A stretch of 6,132 nt of DNA from an uncultured Mycoplasma sp. (lineage in GTDB: Bacteria > Bacillota_I > Bacilli_A > RF39 > UBA660): positions 1-6,132 of the forward strand of contig CANOGG010000080.1 in the NCBI GenBank assembly GCA_947565485.1, given 5' to 3'. The notes under the pieces were generated by a model. The model did no database searches, was not told the origin of the DNA, and saw only the letters and a program-made list of their open reading frames with translations. Below, piece after piece: positions 5,437 to 6,132 of the stretch. The number at the start of each line of letters is the position of its first letter. Positions within the stretch are counted from its first letter, which is position 1. A program made the position numbers and the translations under genes.

Positions 5437-5525
5437 ATATACAGGAATGTTTTTTCTGTATATAGCACTGACCAATTTCCAAACTCTCTTTTAGGCCTAA
5501 ATGCCTTGTGGTCGAGTGCTTTTTT
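5437..5525 (+). ncRNA. Probable small RNA of about 89 nt with two hairpins (family not recognised)
   Basis: The transcript would open with hairpin one: ATATACAG (5437-5444) pairs perfectly with CTGTATAT (5456-5463). Hairpin two begins at the next base: AGCACT+GACCA (5464-5474) pairs with TGGTC+AGTGCT (5509-5520) with one bulged G, enclosing a 34-base loop that holds a small AGGC/GCCT hairpin (5493-5506) and the palindrome TTTAGGCCTAAA (5490-5501). A T run follows, so hairpin two is also the terminator. No open reading frame of note fits inside. I could not match it to 6S, SRP, tmRNA, RNase P, T-box or any riboswitch core I know. It could alternatively be an attenuator for the gene at 5620, although that gene has its own promoter downstream. 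Confidence 0.55.
5464..5525 (+). terminator. Rho-independent terminator ending the small RNA
   Basis: The outer stem AGCACT/AGTGCT, extended by GACCA/TGGTC across a bulged G, is 11 pairs and is followed at once by T at 5520-5525. The long 34-base loop is unusual for a plain terminator and suggests the hairpin has a second function. Confidence 0.65.
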
Positions 5526-5573
5526 GGTGGATAAAAGTTAAGAAAATGTAAAGATGCTTGACATAATTTGATG

Positions 5574-5603
5574 TTGTTTTGCGGGGAACTTTTGTGGTAT
5601 AAT
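5574..5603 (+). promoter_or_regulatory. Extended -10 promoter of the gene at 5620
   Basis: TATAAT (5598-5603) is a perfect -10 preceded by TGG, an extended -10. The best -35 is TTGTTT (5574-5579), 18 bases upstream. TTGTGGTATAA (5592-5602) is shared with the promoter of the spoVID-like gene. The predicted leader is only about 10 bases. Confidence 0.6.
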
Positions 5604-5619
5604 AATATAGGTGAATAGT

Positions 5620-6132
5620 ATGAGGGAAGATTATTTTGTAAATGTGGCTATGGATACGGCAGTAAAGGCTTATTTGGAGTGTAATAAAGGCAATAATAAT
5701 ATTATGTATAATTCATTTTTAGTCGTGGTTGTAAGAGTACTTTCCTTGATTTATGGGGAGCTTGATGTCTTAAACCCATACTATTTAAAAAATAGTGTTG
5801 CATTTATAAATAATCTTTGCAAGTATGGACTTAGTCGAGAGAATGCGGCTTTGTTTAAAGAAGATTTGCTTAATTATTATAATTTTGATTTAGAGAATAA
5901 TAAAAAAATAATTAAAGAGAAGAACCCATATTTTAGAATTGTGCTTAAATATTTGGTTGATATGTTTGTTCTTAAGAGGAAGAATGGAACAATAAATTAT
6001 GTTGAAGAAGAGATGTTTTTAGATTTAGTTTATACCTCACATACTAAAGACCCATATCGTGTTTCGTTTAATTATCTTACTAGTGATGAGCCGGATTATA
6101 TTGAAAAGTATTATTATTCAGTGATTAATGAG
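5620..6132 (+). CDS. Unrecognised protein, 3' partial
   Basis: The frame opens at ATG 5620 after AGGTGA (5609-5614) and stays open for 171 codons to the window end. An in-frame GTG at 5611 lies within the ribosome site and is less likely. The visible protein starts MREDYFVNVAMDTAVKAYLE, has a moderately hydrophobic helix (FLVVVVRVLSLIYG, about residues 33-46) and then alternating helical, Lys/Asn/Tyr-rich segments, e.g. NPYFRIVLKYLVDMFVL. It has no signal peptide and no motif I can assign; the hydrophobic stretch looks more like the core of an all-helical soluble protein than a membrane span. Codon use matches the neighbours. The small RNA upstream is the only contextual clue. Confidence 0.75.
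   Translation, partial: MREDYFVNVAMDTAVKAYLECNKGNNNIMYNSFLVVVVRVLSLIYGELDVLNPYYLKNSVAFINNLCKYGLSRENAALFKEDLLNYYNFDLENNKKIIKEKNPYFRIVLKYLVDMFVLKRKNGTINYVEEEMFLDLVYTSHTKDPYRVSFNYLTSDEPDYIEKYYYSVINE

Larger units (their letters stand above)
5310..5619. other. Gene-free stretch holding a probable small RNA and two promoters
   Basis: No credible protein gene is seen in about 310 bases. From left to right it holds the upstream region of the minus-strand small gene, a pair of TACTTTTTAG direct repeats (5366-5375 and 5385-5394), a promoter (5404-5432), two hairpins with a terminator (5437-5525), and a promoter (5574-5603) for the gene starting at 5620. An orphan TTGACA at 5558-5563 has no correctly spaced -10. 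Confidence 0.6.

Noticed and set aside
5437..5525. 6S RNA, SRP RNA or a known riboswitch
   Set aside because: The element is about half the length of 6S RNA and lacks the SRP GGAA-loop region and any conserved riboswitch core I know.
5558..5563. TTGACA as the -35 of the promoter for the gene at 5620
   Set aside because: It lies 34 bases from the TATAAT at 5598, and the correctly spaced position reads GCGGGG.
1..6132. CRISPR array, insertion sequence, tRNA or rRNA
   Set aside because: No regularly spaced repeats, transposase-like frames, terminal inverted repeats, tRNA arms or rRNA segments were seen on either strand.

Overview
The window looks like chromosome from an AT-rich, low-GC Gram-positive bacterium of the class Bacilli, probably an uncultured, spore-forming gut lineage close to Erysipelotrichales or the RF39-type groups. 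The evidence is the very AT-rich codon use, the near-consensus Shine-Dalgarno sites (for example AGGAGATGATT and GGAGGTG), the purine-rich coding strand, and a SpoVID-YsxE-like spore-coat gene pair. SpoVID is the Bacilli coat protein; Clostridia use SipL. TGA is a stop for at least three genes, so the code is the standard bacterial one. The lineage name is inference.

Layout. 1-1155: the C-terminal part of a secreted or surface protein that ends in a C-type-lectin-like domain with a GVRPVVNL tail. Near its 3' end, a 51-base stretch (1006-1056) has 11 of 17 codons ending in C, against 17 of the 320 codons before position 961. It sits just before the conserved tail, as expected for the variable repeat of a diversity-generating retroelement (DGR). 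A terminator follows at 1164-1210. 1221-3176: a compact three-gene operon with a clear promoter and terminator. It encodes an amidoligase-family enzyme broken by one in-frame TAA, a gamma-glutamylcyclotransferase-like protein and a 126-residue protein of unknown function. 3186-3423: rpmB (ribosomal protein L28), alone on the minus strand with its own promoter and terminator. 3445-5140: the overlapping spoVID-like and ysxE-like genes for spore-coat morphogenesis. 5121-5309: a small hydrophobic minus-strand gene, possibly a spore-associated small membrane protein, antisense to a tiny basic plus-strand ORF. 5404-5525: a probable small RNA with promoter, two hairpins and a terminator. 5574-6132: a promoter and the start of an unrecognised gene that runs off the window.

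How the parts work together. The amidoligase and cyclotransferase are a plausible enzyme pair making and breaking gamma-glutamyl-type amide bonds; the third gene has no known role. The SpoVID-like protein should anchor coat layers to the forespore through its LysM domain, with the kinase-fold YsxE-like protein as a coat partner. The DGR idea rests on base pattern and position alone: no reverse transcriptase or template repeat lies in this window.
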